DNA from: Clostridiales bacterium
Lineage (GTDB): Bacteria > Bacillota > Clostridia > Oscillospirales > CAG-272
Length of the DNA: 40,011 nucleotides
Assembly (NCBI GenBank): GCA_012514145.1
Contig: JAAZAV010000004.1
Span: 1 to 40,011, forward strand
Reading direction: 5' to 3'
In this document: positions 1 to 8,595 of the stretch, one piece after another
Numbering within the stretch: position 1 is the first letter of the stretch
How the letters are laid out: every line of letters starts with the position of its first letter
Translations under genes and position numbers: made by a program
Notes under the pieces: model-generated
What the model saw: the letters and a program-made list of their open reading frames with translations, nothing else
Told to the model about the DNA's origin: nothing
The model's database searches: none

Positions 1-127
1 ATGGCTGTTTAAGACAGATATTTTGATGATTCTACGATAAATTCATACATTTTTTTGCAAAATCCCCTTGATTTTTCGGGGGGGTATGATATGCTAAAGG
101 AAATTTGACGTTTTTAGAGGTGCCCAT
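1..127. other. AT-rich left-edge stretch without a gene
   Basis: This stretch is visibly AT-rich compared with the G+C-rich coding DNA that follows, and no credible ORF is seen in it. It contains a short C4/G4 inverted pair around 64-83 and a TAA at 95-97 in the frame of the downstream gene. Similarity to the two downstream solute-binding genes begins only at about 128, so this DNA replaces the promoter, signal peptide and first ~215 codons expected for that gene. It may be a deletion or insertion boundary, or an assembly edge. Confidence 0.5.
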
Positions 128-1009
128 AACAAGGTCATGGCTGCAAACTATGGTGTAGAGGATGTTTACCCCATAGTCCGGGCGGGCGACTGGACGCTTG
201 ACCGTATAATAGGCATTACAAAGGACATCTATACCGACGTCAACGGCGACGGCAATAAGGATGACGGCGATATCTACGGCTACATCTCCAACTGCCAGTC
301 GAATATCAATGCCTATCTCTGGTCCTTCGACAACCCCATATTCGTGAAGGACGGCAAGGATCTGAAATTCGTATTCGATTCCGAGAAGCTCCCCTCCATA
401 GTTGAGCGGCTCTGCGATACCTTCAACAACTATCAGGGAATCTACACCAACCCCAAATATGTGGGCACCAACAACAGCGTTCACTACCTCGGCCGCGACC
501 TCTTCAAGAGGAGCCAGGCGGTTTTCAGCAACGGACTACTGAGCTACTCGCTGCTGAACTTCCGCGAGCTGCAGGACGAGTACGGAATTATACCCTACCC
601 CAAGTGGGATGAAGCGCAGGAAAATTATATAACAATGTCGGACGGCAACCACATGGGGCTCTGTATGCCGGTCACCATTCAGGACTTCGTGCGCAGCGGC
701 ACCATAATCGAAGCCCTCTGCGCCGAGAGCTGGAAATATGTTTACCCCGCCTACTACGATGTGGCTCTCAAGGTTAAACTTGTCCGTGACGAGGAGTCGG
801 TTGAGATGCTTGACATAGTCGTAAATTCCTGCGTCTATGACTTCGGCTATATTTACGACGGCGGCAAGGGCTGCGCCTTCTATCTGCAGAACCTGGTGGG
901 ACAGAACAACACCAACTTCGAGTCCTTCTGGGCTTCCCGCAAGGACGCTGTGATCGCTCACTTTGACAATACCATGCAGCTTTTCCGCGACTACAAGTCC
1001 GAGCGTTAA
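128..1009 (+). pseudogene. 5'-truncated extracellular solute-binding protein (family 1 type)
   Basis: The translated product (290 residues from the ATG at 137) aligns throughout with the C-terminal ~290 residues of the intact lipoprotein at 1064-2578. Shared parts include a Ca-loop-like D-V-N-G-D-G segment (from residue 34), a Y-P-K-W-D motif and the C-terminal V-Y-D-F-G-Y motif. Similarity extends a few codons upstream of the ATG, to the Asn-Lys codons at 128-133, and then stops; a TAA lies in frame at 95-97. The signal peptide, lipobox and N-terminal lobe are missing, so the product could not be exported or fold as a complete binding protein. The remaining frame is intact, which suggests a recent event or an assembly join. 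No ribosome-binding site precedes ATG 137. It lies 54 nt upstream of the next paralog, probably once in one operon with it. Confidence 0.75.
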
Positions 1010-1063
1010 ACATATCACAGATAAGCCAAGTCACAATAACCGACAACCGTGGAGGTTAAAGAA

Positions 1064-2578
1064 ATGAAAAAGACAATTTCGATGCTTCTCCTCTGCGCCG
1101 TGGTCTGCGGGATGCTGGCTGCCTGCGGAGGGAAGGACACGACCGGCGCCGATGTCACCACCGCGGCCGGCGAGACCACCGCCGCCGAGACGGCTCCCCT
1201 TGATCCCCTTGAGGCGCGCAAACTTATATCCGACGACCTGGGCGAATACGATTTTGACGGCTACGAGTTCCGTGTGGTAGTCGACTTCGGATCAGCCTCC
1301 GGTTCCGAAAAAGGCAAGGCGGAGATGCTTGTCATGGACGAAGCCACTGGTGACGTCATCGAGGACGCCATATACGAGCGCAACCGCGACGTTTCGGAGC
1401 GCTTCAACTGCAAGATAGTCATCGCAAAGGAAGACGGCTACAGCAACTGCACAAGCTGGATGCAGAACTGTGTTTCTGCGGGCGAGGACGCCTTCGACCT
1501 GGCAAGCATGCATGTGGTTCAGCTGGGCGGTATCGGCGCAGGGGGCTACTTCACCAACTGGTATGACGTGGACAACGTCAACTTCGACAAGCCCTGGTGG
1601 TCGTCTTCCAACAAGGACGTACTCACCGTGAACGGCGTATGCTTCATAGCCGTGGGCGACTATGCCCTTACCGCCATGACCCAGACCTACTGCATATTCT
1701 ACAACAAGAAGCTGGCTGCCGACTTTGAAATCGGCGACGTTTACGGCATAGTCCGCGACGGCGACTGGACCATCGACCGCATAGTGGAGATGACTAAGGA
1801 CATTTATGTCGACGTCAACGGCGACGGCAAGAAGGACGACGGCGACAGCTACGGATACGTGTCAAACACCTATTCCAACATCAACGCCTACCTCTGGTCC
1901 TTCAACAACCCCATATTCGTCCGTGACGGCGACGATCTGAAGTTCGTCTACAAGACCGAAAAGATCCCGGCAATAGTCGAGAAGCTCTGCAACACCTTCA
2001 ACGACCACAACGGAATCTACACCAACCCCAACTTTACGGGTCCCAATAACAGCTCCCACCATCTCGGCCGCGAGCTGTTCAGAAACAGCCAGGCGGTTTT
2101 CGCCAACGGTCTGATAAGCTACTCGCTGCTGCACTTCCGCGAGCTTCAGGACGAATACGGCATTATCCCCTACCCCAAGTGGGACGACGCCCAGGAAGAG
2201 TACTACACCATGTCGGACGGCAACCACATGGCGATGTGCATGCCGGTCACCATTCAGGATTTCGAGCGCAGCGGCGCCATAATCGAAGCCCTTTGCGCCG
2301 AGAGCTATAAGAGGGTTCACCCCGCCTACTACGACGTGGCTCTTAAGGTCAAGGCTGCCCGCGACGAGGAGTCGATTGAGATGCTTGACCTTGTCGTCGG
2401 CTCCTGTGTATACGACTTCGGCTATGTTTACGACTTCTGGAAGGGCTGCTCCTTCTTCCTGCAGACCCTTGTCAAGGACAACAATACCAACTTCGAGTCC
2501 TACTGGGCGTCCAAGGAAACCGCCGTCATGGCTCACTATGACAAGGTAATCCAAGCCTTTATGGAGTACGGGAAATAA
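1064..2578 (+). CDS. Extracellular solute-binding lipoprotein (sugar-type ABC substrate-binding)
   Basis: A 504-residue exported lipoprotein. The start is ATG 1064, with GGAGG at 1051-1055; an in-frame GTG at 1049 overlaps that site and is unlikely. Residues 1-20 form a signal peptide with lipobox L-A-A-C (lipidated Cys21), then a Thr/Ala-rich linker to about residue 45. The rest resembles family 1 (carbohydrate-type) periplasmic-binding proteins. Residues 250-261 read D-x-N-x-D-G-x-x-D-x-x-D, the pattern of an EF-hand/dockerin calcium loop, so bound calcium is likely but unproven. No permease or ATPase gene is adjacent, so it is an orphan binding protein whose transporter must be elsewhere. 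It is the middle copy of three tandem paralogs and is followed by a strong terminator. The ligand cannot be predicted. Confidence 0.85.
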   Translation: MKKTISMLLLCAVVCGMLAACGGKDTTGADVTTAAGETTAAETAPLDPLEARKLISDDLGEYDFDGYEFRVVVDFGSASGSEKGKAEMLVMDEATGDVIEDAIYERNRDVSERFNCKIVIAKEDGYSNCTSWMQNCVSAGEDAFDLASMHVVQLGGIGAGGYFTNWYDVDNVNFDKPWWSSSNKDVLTVNGVCFIAVGDYALTAMTQTYCIFYNKKLAADFEIGDVYGIVRDGDWTIDRIVEMTKDIYVDVNGDGKKDDGDSYGYVSNTYSNINAYLWSFNNPIFVRDGDDLKFVYKTEKIPAIVEKLCNTFNDHNGIYTNPNFTGPNNSSHHLGRELFRNSQAVFANGLISYSLLHFRELQDEYGIIPYPKWDDAQEEYYTMSDGNHMAMCMPVTIQDFERSGAIIEALCAESYKRVHPAYYDVALKVKAARDEESIEMLDLVVGSCVYDFGYVYDFWKGCSFFLQTLVKDNNTNFESYWASKETAVMAHYDKVIQAFMEYGK

Positions 2579-2597
2579 TATTCAGAACATCACCCCT

Positions 2598-2630
2598 GTC
2601 CGGCGCACATACGGTGCGCCGGACTTTTTT
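2598..2630 (+). terminator. Rho-independent terminator
   Basis: There is a perfect 11-bp inverted repeat (2598-2608 with 2614-2624), a 5-nt loop and a run of six T at 2625-2630. It lies 20 nt after the stop of the second solute-binding gene and separates it from the independently promoted third copy. Confidence 0.95.
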
Positions 2631-2664
2631 GACACTAAGAATGATAAGAAGTGCACAAATATAC

Positions 2665-2693
2665 TTGACACAATAGAAGCTGCGCTGTATAAT
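2665..2693 (+). promoter_or_regulatory. Consensus sigma-A promoter
   Basis: TTGACA (2665-2670), a 17-nt spacer and TATAAT (2688-2693) match both hexamers and the optimal spacing exactly. It lies 32 nt before the third solute-binding gene, which has GGAGGG at 2712-2717. This predicts strong, sigma-A dependent expression; no operator was recognised. Confidence 0.93.
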
Positions 2694-2724
2694 ATACCCA
2701 TATATTATTATGGAGGGTTAAATT

Positions 2725-4218
2725 ATGGCAAATAGAATAATATCCGCTTTACTGTTGATTATCATTCTCTGTGCGCTGCTTGCCGGCTGCGGGAAGGGTG
2801 GCGGCGGCACCGCCGTGACTACTGCCGCCGCAGACGATACCACGGCTGCCGCCGAAACCGAGCCGGTCGACGCTCTCGAGGCGCGGAAGCTGATATCCGA
2901 CGACTTGGGCGACTGCGACTTCGGCGGACGCGACTTCCGCGTGGTGGTTTCGGACGGCAAGGATGACTTCATCTGCATCGAGGAAGCCACAGGCGACGTG
3001 GTTGATGACGCTGTATACGCCCGCAACCGGGACATTTCCGAGCGCTTCAACTGCACTGTGGTCATCGGCCACACCGGCAACTACGACAGCTGCTATAACT
3101 GGATGCACAATCAGATAGTTGCCGGCGAGGACGCCTTTGAATTAGGCTCGGTTCACGTCGTCAAGTTCGGCGGCGTGGCAACCTCCGGCGAATACCTCAA
3201 CTGGTACGACCTGCCGAATATCAACTTCGACAAGCCCTGGTGGTCGGACTCAAACGCCGACGTGCTGACGGTAAACGGTGTCTGTATCTTGGCTGTGGGC
3301 GATTTCGCCGTTACTGTCGGGCAGACCTACTGCGTGTTCTACAACAAGAGGCTGGGCAATGACTTCAATGTCGGCGACATATATTCGATTGTCCGCGGCG
3401 GAGACTGGACGATAGACCGCCTTGTTGCCATCTCAAAGGGTATCTACACCGATGTGAACGGCAACAACGAGGAGGACAACGAGGATATCTACGGATTTGT
3501 CTCAAACCATCAGTCCAATCTCAACGCCTACCTCTGGGCTTTCGACAACCCGATTTTTACCAAGAAGGGCGACACAATCGAGTTCACCTACAAGTCAGAG
3601 AAACTCAATCAGATATTCGTAAAACTCAATCAGGTATTCCACGAGACCGAAGGCGTCCGCATGGACATAAGCTATGTTGGCGCCACCGGCTCCACACACG
3701 CCTTCTCGGCGGACATGTTCGCCAATTCCCGCTGTGTGTTCGCCAACGGCTACATCGGAACCTCCCTCACCGACTTCCGCGATCTGGAGGATGACTTCGG
3801 ATTTCTCCCATATCCCAAGTGGGACGAAAATCAGGACAGCTACTATACCCAGGCGGACGGCCATCATATGATCCTCGGCATCCCCGTCACCATCCCGGAC
3901 ACCGAGTATGTGGGTGCCGTCACCGAAGCTCTGAACGCCGAAACCTACAAGCAGGTCATCCCCGCATACTATGACGTAGCCCTTAAGGTCAAGGCTACCC
4001 GCGACGCCGATTCGGTGGAAATGCTCGATATCATTACATCCACCTGCGTATATGACTTCGGCTATGTATATGACTACTGGAAGGGCTGTTCCTTCATAAT
4101 TCAGCGGCTTGTCAAGGACAACAACTCCAACTTCGAGTCCCACTGGGCATCCCAGGAATCCGCCGTTTTGGCTCACTATGATAAGGTTATCGAAGCCTTT
4201 ATGAATTACGGGAACTGA
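2725..4218 (+). CDS. Extracellular solute-binding lipoprotein, third tandem paralog
   Basis: A 497-residue exported lipoprotein homologous along its length to the copy at 1064-2578. The signal peptide ends in lipobox L-A-G-C (Cys22), followed by a Gly/Thr/Ala-rich linker; the binding fold starts near residue 45. The shared L-I-S-D-D-L-G, F-D-K-P-W-W and C-V-Y-D-F-G-Y motifs are present. The loop at residues 243-254 corresponds to the calcium-type loop of the other copies but has Asn in place of the central Asp and Gly, so calcium binding may be lost. The start at ATG 2725 is fixed by GGAGGG eight bases upstream. It has its own perfect promoter, unlike the copy before it, so the paralogs can be expressed differently. 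No transporter partners are adjacent; the ligand is unknown, probably a sugar or oligosaccharide. Confidence 0.85.
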   Translation: MANRIISALLLIIILCALLAGCGKGGGGTAVTTAAADDTTAAAETEPVDALEARKLISDDLGDCDFGGRDFRVVVSDGKDDFICIEEATGDVVDDAVYARNRDISERFNCTVVIGHTGNYDSCYNWMHNQIVAGEDAFELGSVHVVKFGGVATSGEYLNWYDLPNINFDKPWWSDSNADVLTVNGVCILAVGDFAVTVGQTYCVFYNKRLGNDFNVGDIYSIVRGGDWTIDRLVAISKGIYTDVNGNNEEDNEDIYGFVSNHQSNLNAYLWAFDNPIFTKKGDTIEFTYKSEKLNQIFVKLNQVFHETEGVRMDISYVGATGSTHAFSADMFANSRCVFANGYIGTSLTDFRDLEDDFGFLPYPKWDENQDSYYTQADGHHMILGIPVTIPDTEYVGAVTEALNAETYKQVIPAYYDVALKVKATRDADSVEMLDIITSTCVYDFGYVYDYWKGCSFIIQRLVKDNNSNFESHWASQESAVLAHYDKVIEAFMNYGN

Positions 4219-4291
4219 AAGAGAAATCCCGATTGTTCTCGGTGTAAACCTACAGCACAGCCGCAGAAGTCAGTAAATAACAAAAATATTA

Positions 4292-4335
4292 ACCCCCTCA
4301 TATGCATAACAAGAAAAATCCGCATATGAGGGGGT
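4292..4335 (-). terminator. Terminator hairpin between convergent genes
   Basis: A 14-bp perfect inverted repeat (4292-4305 with 4322-4335) with a 16-nt loop. Read on the minus strand it is followed by a T-rich tail (TAATATTTTTG), so it best serves the minus-strand YfhO gene that ends at 4402. On the plus strand no T-run follows, though the stem may also slow transcription from the solute-binding gene. Confidence 0.75.
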
Positions 4336-4401
4336 CTGTGGATCTGTCTGTAGAACTCGGACGGCAAGCTGCTGTTTCAGGAATTCAGGCTTGCGGTCAG
4401 T

Positions 4402-7400
4402 TCAGTCACCGGGAATCTCCTCCTCCGCCTTCTTCCGCGTCCTTGACCTGGCAATAAGCCGGCGCAGTCCCGTTTCGTCGGTGAGAAGCACCAGGTATGA
4501 CACAAATCCGGCGGCGGAGGCTATAAGACCGTATTTGAGCGCGTTGGGCATGTATTTCATCTCAACAGTATGTTTGCCGGCGGGGATGTGGCAGCCCATG
4601 AGGGCGTTGGCGCAGACCAGGTTTTCCGCAACGCGCTCGCCGTCGACATAAATCTGCCAGCCCTCATCGAATGGGATGGTCATAAACAGGTAGGTGTTTG
4701 TTTCGCCGGCGTCCAGGGTGCCGTACAGGCGGGTTTGCGACCACTCGGTGATATCCATGCAGCCCGATTTCAGACGGGGCATGTATTCGTTAAAGACCTC
4801 CTCGTCCAGATACCAGAAGAAGGAGCCGCTGTTCGCTATATAGACCTCGTTCTCCTCGATGGAGATGCTGATCAGCATCTCCTCGCCCTTTTCCCAGCGG
4901 CCGAGTGACTTTATGCAGGCGGTTTCGTTGCCGAGGATGCGACCGTAGTCGCTGCCGTTTATCATTACCGAGCATTCCCGGGGATAGTCGGTGGGGAGCG
5001 CCATGAAAATCTCATATTCCTTGCCAACGCCTTCGATGGTGTAGAGCATCTTGCCGGCGCGGGTCTTGAGCTCGGGTGAGTATTTTTTGTGCCCCACCAC
5101 ATAGCCGATGTCTATGTTGTCGTAGTCGCTGTCCTTGGTTCTTATCTTCTTGAATATCTCGACGGTTTTCTCCTCGCCCAGCATCTCGGTGACAAAGGCG
5201 TTCATCAGCTCGAAGGGCGTGTTGTATTCTTCTATGTCGAAGTCGGCCATGGCGGGATTTACCGCCGTTACCGCCGACAGAGCGTGGGGATTCAGGTAGG
5301 CGTAAAGCTCCTCGCCCTCGTCGGATTTTATAAGCTCGTAGAATTTGTTGTCCTCAAGCTCCTCCTCGAAGATAAGATACTTGAGCCCCAGCAGCGAGTC
5401 GGATACGGGAGTGCCGCCGAGGTGCTTCGACCAGTGGGAGATTGAAGCGTAGCCAAGACGATTCAGCAGCCGTATGGCGGGGGCGTTAAGGGTGGAAGTG
5501 GAGTTTGAGGTGCCCTTGTAGCCTATCGCCATCGGGTCGTTGGTCTTGCGGTGGAAGCTCTTCTCAAGACGGTAGAAGGAATCGTCCTCCGCGGTTATGC
5601 TGTCGATGAATGGCTCAATGCGGTCCATATAGGAGCGGTATGAGGCGCGGGATGTGAAAACCACATCTTTGTCCAGCGCCACCATCCCGAACACGCCTAT
5701 GGTCACCGCCTCGACGCAGATTGCCGCCGTCAGCAGAATGCCGGTGCTGCGCTTAAGCCCGACAGAGAGCAGAATACCCAGCACAAAGAGACAGAGGGCG
5801 ATGCAGCCGATGGAGCTCCAGACACCCTTTTCGTCGAAGAACTCGTATTCGAATTTCTGTATGATAAAGACCAGGAGCAGCAGGATGCCGCCGGTTATTA
5901 TGGGAGCCTTCTTTGACAGCCTTCCGTCAAGCAGCGCGTCAAGCGTCCGATAGCCAAAGACCAGCAGGAAGAAGCAGAACATGAAGGAATAGCGGTGGTT
6001 GAGCCAGTTGGGAGCCTGGAACCCGTGCCACACCATGTCCACAGGGGTGAGGTTGAAGGAAAAGACGAAAAGCGAGAGCATCAGCCCGCCGCATATCTTC
6101 TCACGGGCGGGGACAACCTTGTTGGGCAGCAGGAAATAGAGGGGCGCAAGTATGACGGTCAGGGTGCCGCAGTAGACCCAGGGCAGCCCCTCGGGGCGGA
6201 CAGTGTCGTAGGAGGGCAGCAGCTTGACTATAAGGTCAAGGAATTTGAAGGTCTGCCGTATGCTGAAATCGGGGTCGGAGAAGGTGGTCTTGCCGAAATG
6301 GAGGGCATAATAAGCCGAGAGCACCGTCAAGCCGGCTATTGACACTGCCACGGCGGTATATATCACAGCCAATGCTATCGTCTTCGGCAGGTGGAAGCGG
6401 ATGCCGGTGGGGTTCCGTTCGGCGGGCGACATTGAGAAGTAGCTGGCGATGAAACAGAAGAAGGTGAAGATACACATCATGTAACCGATGTAGAAGTTTG
6501 CGATTATCGCCAGCGCCAGTGAGGAGACATACAGCACAAAGTCCTCCCGCCGTATCACCCGCTCGATACCCAGACAGAGGAAGGGAAGTATGGCAAGCTC
6601 GTCAACCCACATGGTGTTGTGCCCCATTACCACCATATACGCGCAGGTGGCGTAGAGGGTAGAGAAGAGCACAATATTCAGCTTGCGGGATTGGGGAGTT
6701 GCCGGGGTGCGGAACTTGATGTCAAGGTAGACGCCCATGCCGAAGCCCACAAAGCCCGCCTTAAGCAGGAACATGAGGAGCAGCGCCTCGGTGATGAACC
6801 GCTTGGGAAAGAACGCAACCAGCAGCGAGAAGGGCGAGGCGAGGTAGTAGTCGTATATGCCCATAAACTCGCCTCCGAGAGCCCGCTCCCAGGAGTAGGC
6901 TAACGAGTCCCCGTTGAGGATGCAGGTGCGCAGGTACTCAAAGAAGGAGACATACTGCCCGTTCAGGTCGAGCACCAATACCGAGTTGGAGCCGAAGGGG
7001 AAGCACCCCATGAAGATATACATTATCCAGGTGAGCAGCGCCGGGGTGAGGAAGCAGAAAAGCAGGTGCAGCCGGTCGTGCCGCTCAAATGCCCGCGCAC
7101 AGACTCCAGGCACACCGCCGAGGAAAGCTCCGAAGCGTTTCAGCCATTTGGGCGCGGTGAGCTTTTTGCGCGGTTTCTTCGCCTTGCTATTGTCATTGCC
7201 GTCCGATACAGCGTCTTCGCTTCCGTCGCCGTCCGCGGGTTCATTTATGTCGCCGGTCGTGGGTTCATCACCGTCGTTGGCGGCGGTTTCGCTCCCGGGA
7301 ACATCGGCTTCCGTTTCGGTTTTTGCGGCCGCCGCAGCCGTTGTGTCGGTGTCGGTTTCTGCGGCTGCTGCCGCGTTTGCCGTATTCTCGGCGTCGGGCG

Positions 7401-7461
7401 TCTCCTGAGGCATAACGGCTTCGCTGTCCTTTATATTATCGTTATTATCGTTGTTGCTCAT
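4402..7461 (-). CDS. YfhO family polytopic membrane protein (predicted GT-C type glycosyltransferase)
   Basis: A 1019-residue integral membrane protein of the YfhO family. In Listeria and Bacillus, YfhO homologues are implicated in adding sugars to lipoteichoic acid outside the cell; the acceptor here is unknown. Residues 1-100 are a low-complexity Ala/Thr/Asp/Glu-rich soluble region, residues 93-110 are strongly basic, and the first membrane helix starts near residue 131. About a dozen further hydrophobic segments run to roughly residue 600. A large soluble C-terminal part, with a W-Q-I-Y-V-D-G segment typical of the family, precedes a last membrane helix near residues 975-995 and a basic tail. 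ATG 7461 directly follows the TAA of the DUF951 gene, with GAGGAG about 10 nt upstream, so the two are translationally coupled. The long acidic N-terminus is unusual for the family. Confidence 0.85.
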   Translation of the reverse strand: MSNNDNNDNIKDSEAVMPQETPDAENTANAAAAAETDTDTTAAAAAKTETEADVPGSETAANDGDEPTTGDINEPADGDGSEDAVSDGNDNSKAKKPRKKLTAPKWLKRFGAFLGGVPGVCARAFERHDRLHLLFCFLTPALLTWIMYIFMGCFPFGSNSVLVLDLNGQYVSFFEYLRTCILNGDSLAYSWERALGGEFMGIYDYYLASPFSLLVAFFPKRFITEALLLMFLLKAGFVGFGMGVYLDIKFRTPATPQSRKLNIVLFSTLYATCAYMVVMGHNTMWVDELAILPFLCLGIERVIRREDFVLYVSSLALAIIANFYIGYMMCIFTFFCFIASYFSMSPAERNPTGIRFHLPKTIALAVIYTAVAVSIAGLTVLSAYYALHFGKTTFSDPDFSIRQTFKFLDLIVKLLPSYDTVRPEGLPWVYCGTLTVILAPLYFLLPNKVVPAREKICGGLMLSLFVFSFNLTPVDMVWHGFQAPNWLNHRYSFMFCFFLLVFGYRTLDALLDGRLSKKAPIITGGILLLLVFIIQKFEYEFFDEKGVWSSIGCIALCLFVLGILLSVGLKRSTGILLTAAICVEAVTIGVFGMVALDKDVVFTSRASYRSYMDRIEPFIDSITAEDDSFYRLEKSFHRKTNDPMAIGYKGTSNSTSTLNAPAIRLLNRLGYASISHWSKHLGGTPVSDSLLGLKYLIFEEELEDNKFYELIKSDEGEELYAYLNPHALSAVTAVNPAMADFDIEEYNTPFELMNAFVTEMLGEEKTVEIFKKIRTKDSDYDNIDIGYVVGHKKYSPELKTRAGKMLYTIEGVGKEYEIFMALPTDYPRECSVMINGSDYGRILGNETACIKSLGRWEKGEEMLISISIEENEVYIANSGSFFWYLDEEVFNEYMPRLKSGCMDITEWSQTRLYGTLDAGETNTYLFMTIPFDEGWQIYVDGERVAENLVCANALMGCHIPAGKHTVEMKYMPNALKYGLIASAAGFVSYLVLLTDETGLRRLIARSRTRKKAEEEIPGD

Positions 7462-7710
7462 TTATTCGTTCTCCTCAGAGTTTTGTTTCGCCGCATCTCT
7501 TAGCGGCACCGCGTCGGCGTTTTTATGAACCGGCTCCCCGCGGATGCTTTTTTCCAGCTTGATCCGGGGGACGGTCATATCCCGTCCGCAGCCCCGGCAG
7601 CGTATGCGTATATCGCTTCCGATGCGCAGGACATCGAATTCACGGTTTCCGCAGGGGTGGGGCTTTTTCAGTGTGAGTATATCGCCCACAAGTATGACGG
7701 GTATTTTCAC
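7462..7710 (-). CDS. DUF951 family small zinc-ribbon-like protein
   Basis: An 82-residue protein. The chosen start is GTG 7710, preceded on the minus strand by GGAGG, which gives the compact family N-terminus (V-G-D-I-L-T-L-K-K-P-H-P-C-G). Longer frames upstream are not family-like. DUF951 proteins are ~60-70 residues long and conserved in Firmicutes, with a K-P-H-P-C-G motif, a C-x-x-C pair (C-R-G-C here) and P-R-x-K-x-E-K; all are visible. The function is not established; a nucleic-acid-binding or ribosome-associated role would only be a guess. The C-terminal ~20 residues are an extra charged tail. Its stop abuts the start of the YfhO gene. Confidence 0.85.
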   Translation of the reverse strand: MKIPVILVGDILTLKKPHPCGNREFDVLRIGSDIRIRCRGCGRDMTVPRIKLEKSIRGEPVHKNADAVPLRDAAKQNSEENE

Positions 7711-7750
7711 CGTGCACGCACCTCCTTCGGGGTCGCTCAAAATCAAAACA

Positions 7751-7779
7751 AGTATAGCACAATTTTTCGCGGATGTAAA
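7751..7779 (-). promoter_or_regulatory. Promoter of the DUF951-YfhO operon
   Basis: On the minus strand: TTTACA (7779-7774), a 17-nt spacer and TATACT (7756-7751), with TG one base before the -10 hexamer (extended -10). It lies about 40 nt upstream of the DUF951 start and diverges from the ruvC promoter. Confidence 0.8.
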
Positions 7780-7832
7780 CAGAATACTTCCATTTCTTGT
7801 TTTAACACGGTTGGAGTTCATGTATTCAAACC

Positions 7833-7859
7833 CGTATACGCGTTAAAAGGGCGTATACG
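7833..7859. repeat. 9-bp inverted repeat between divergent promoters
   Basis: CGTATACGC (7833-7841) and GCGTATACG (7851-7859) are separated by 9 nt; each arm contains the self-complementary CGTATACG. It sits in the 329-nt intergenic region 7711-8039, between the minus promoter (7751-7779) and the ruvC promoter (7941-7969). It could be an operator for a dimeric regulator or a hairpin; no regulator can be named. Confidence 0.55.
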
Positions 7860-7940
7860 CATGCGTTTTGCCGTAAATTCGCCAATTCCGCCTCCGGCTG
7901 TATGAAAACCGCCGAAATATGATAAATGTACGAAAAGTCT

Positions 7941-7969
7941 TTGACATACGGCACAATATGTGATACAAT
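7941..7969 (+). promoter_or_regulatory. Promoter of ruvC-ruvA
   Basis: TTGACA (7941-7946), a 17-nt spacer and TACAAT (7964-7969), with TG at 7961-7962 giving an extended -10. It lies about 70 nt upstream of the ruvC start. No LexA-type box was recognised near it. Confidence 0.88.
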
Positions 7970-8039
7970 AAACGCGGTATATTTTCGGACTTCGGAGCTG
8001 TTCCGCTCCGCCCGAAAGATAAGGCAGGCAATCCTATAT

Positions 8040-8549
8040 ATGAAAATTCTCGGCGTCGACCCCGGACTCGCAACAATAGGGTACGGTATAGTCGACTATA
8101 AAGCTCAGCGCTTCACCACCATAGCCTACGGCGCCATAACCACCAGGGCGAGGCTGCCCATTCAGCGGCGGCTTGAGATAATAGCCGACGAGCTGGACGG
8201 GCTTATAAACACCTTCTCGCCCCAGGTCATGGCGGTGGAGGAGCTTTTCTTCAACACGAATATCACCACCGGCATAGCGGTAGCCGAGGCGAGAGGGGTA
8301 ATACTTCTCACCGCGCACCGCCGGGGGCTGCAGATAGCCGAATACACGCCGCTCCAGGTCAAGCAGGCGGTCTCGGGCTATGGCCGCGCCGACAAGCGTC
8401 AGATAATCACGCTGGTCACCGAAATACTGGGTCTTAAAGCCCCCCCGAAACCGGACGACGCGGCGGACGCTCTGGCGATAGCCGTCTGTCACGCCCACAC
8501 CTCCGGTTCGCTGCTGGCGAAGTACTACAACTCTTCCAACCTAAGTTAA
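8040..8549 (+). CDS. ruvC: Crossover junction endodeoxyribonuclease RuvC
   Basis: A 169-residue Holliday-junction resolvase that makes symmetrical cuts in four-way junctions during recombinational repair, working with the RuvAB motor. The start is ATG 8040, which gives the canonical N-terminus with catalytic Asp7 (I-L-G-V-D-P-G). The other metal-binding acidic residues fit Glu67 (A-V-E-E-L-F-F) and Asp140/Asp143 in K-P-D-D-A-A-D-A-L-A. The length is normal. A longer in-frame start at 7926 lies upstream of the promoter and is rejected. The only purine-rich site, AAGG at 8021, is far from the ATG, and the bases just before the start are AT-rich. It is followed after 46 nt by ruvA. Confidence 0.97.
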   Translation: MKILGVDPGLATIGYGIVDYKAQRFTTIAYGAITTRARLPIQRRLEIIADELDGLINTFSPQVMAVEELFFNTNITTGIAVAEARGVILLTAHRRGLQIAEYTPLQVKQAVSGYGRADKRQIITLVTEILGLKAPPKPDDAADALAIAVCHAHTSGSLLAKYYNSSNLS

Positions 8550-8595
8550 GCGGCGCGGCACAGACAATCAAAGTATCTTATTTTAGGGAAACAAC

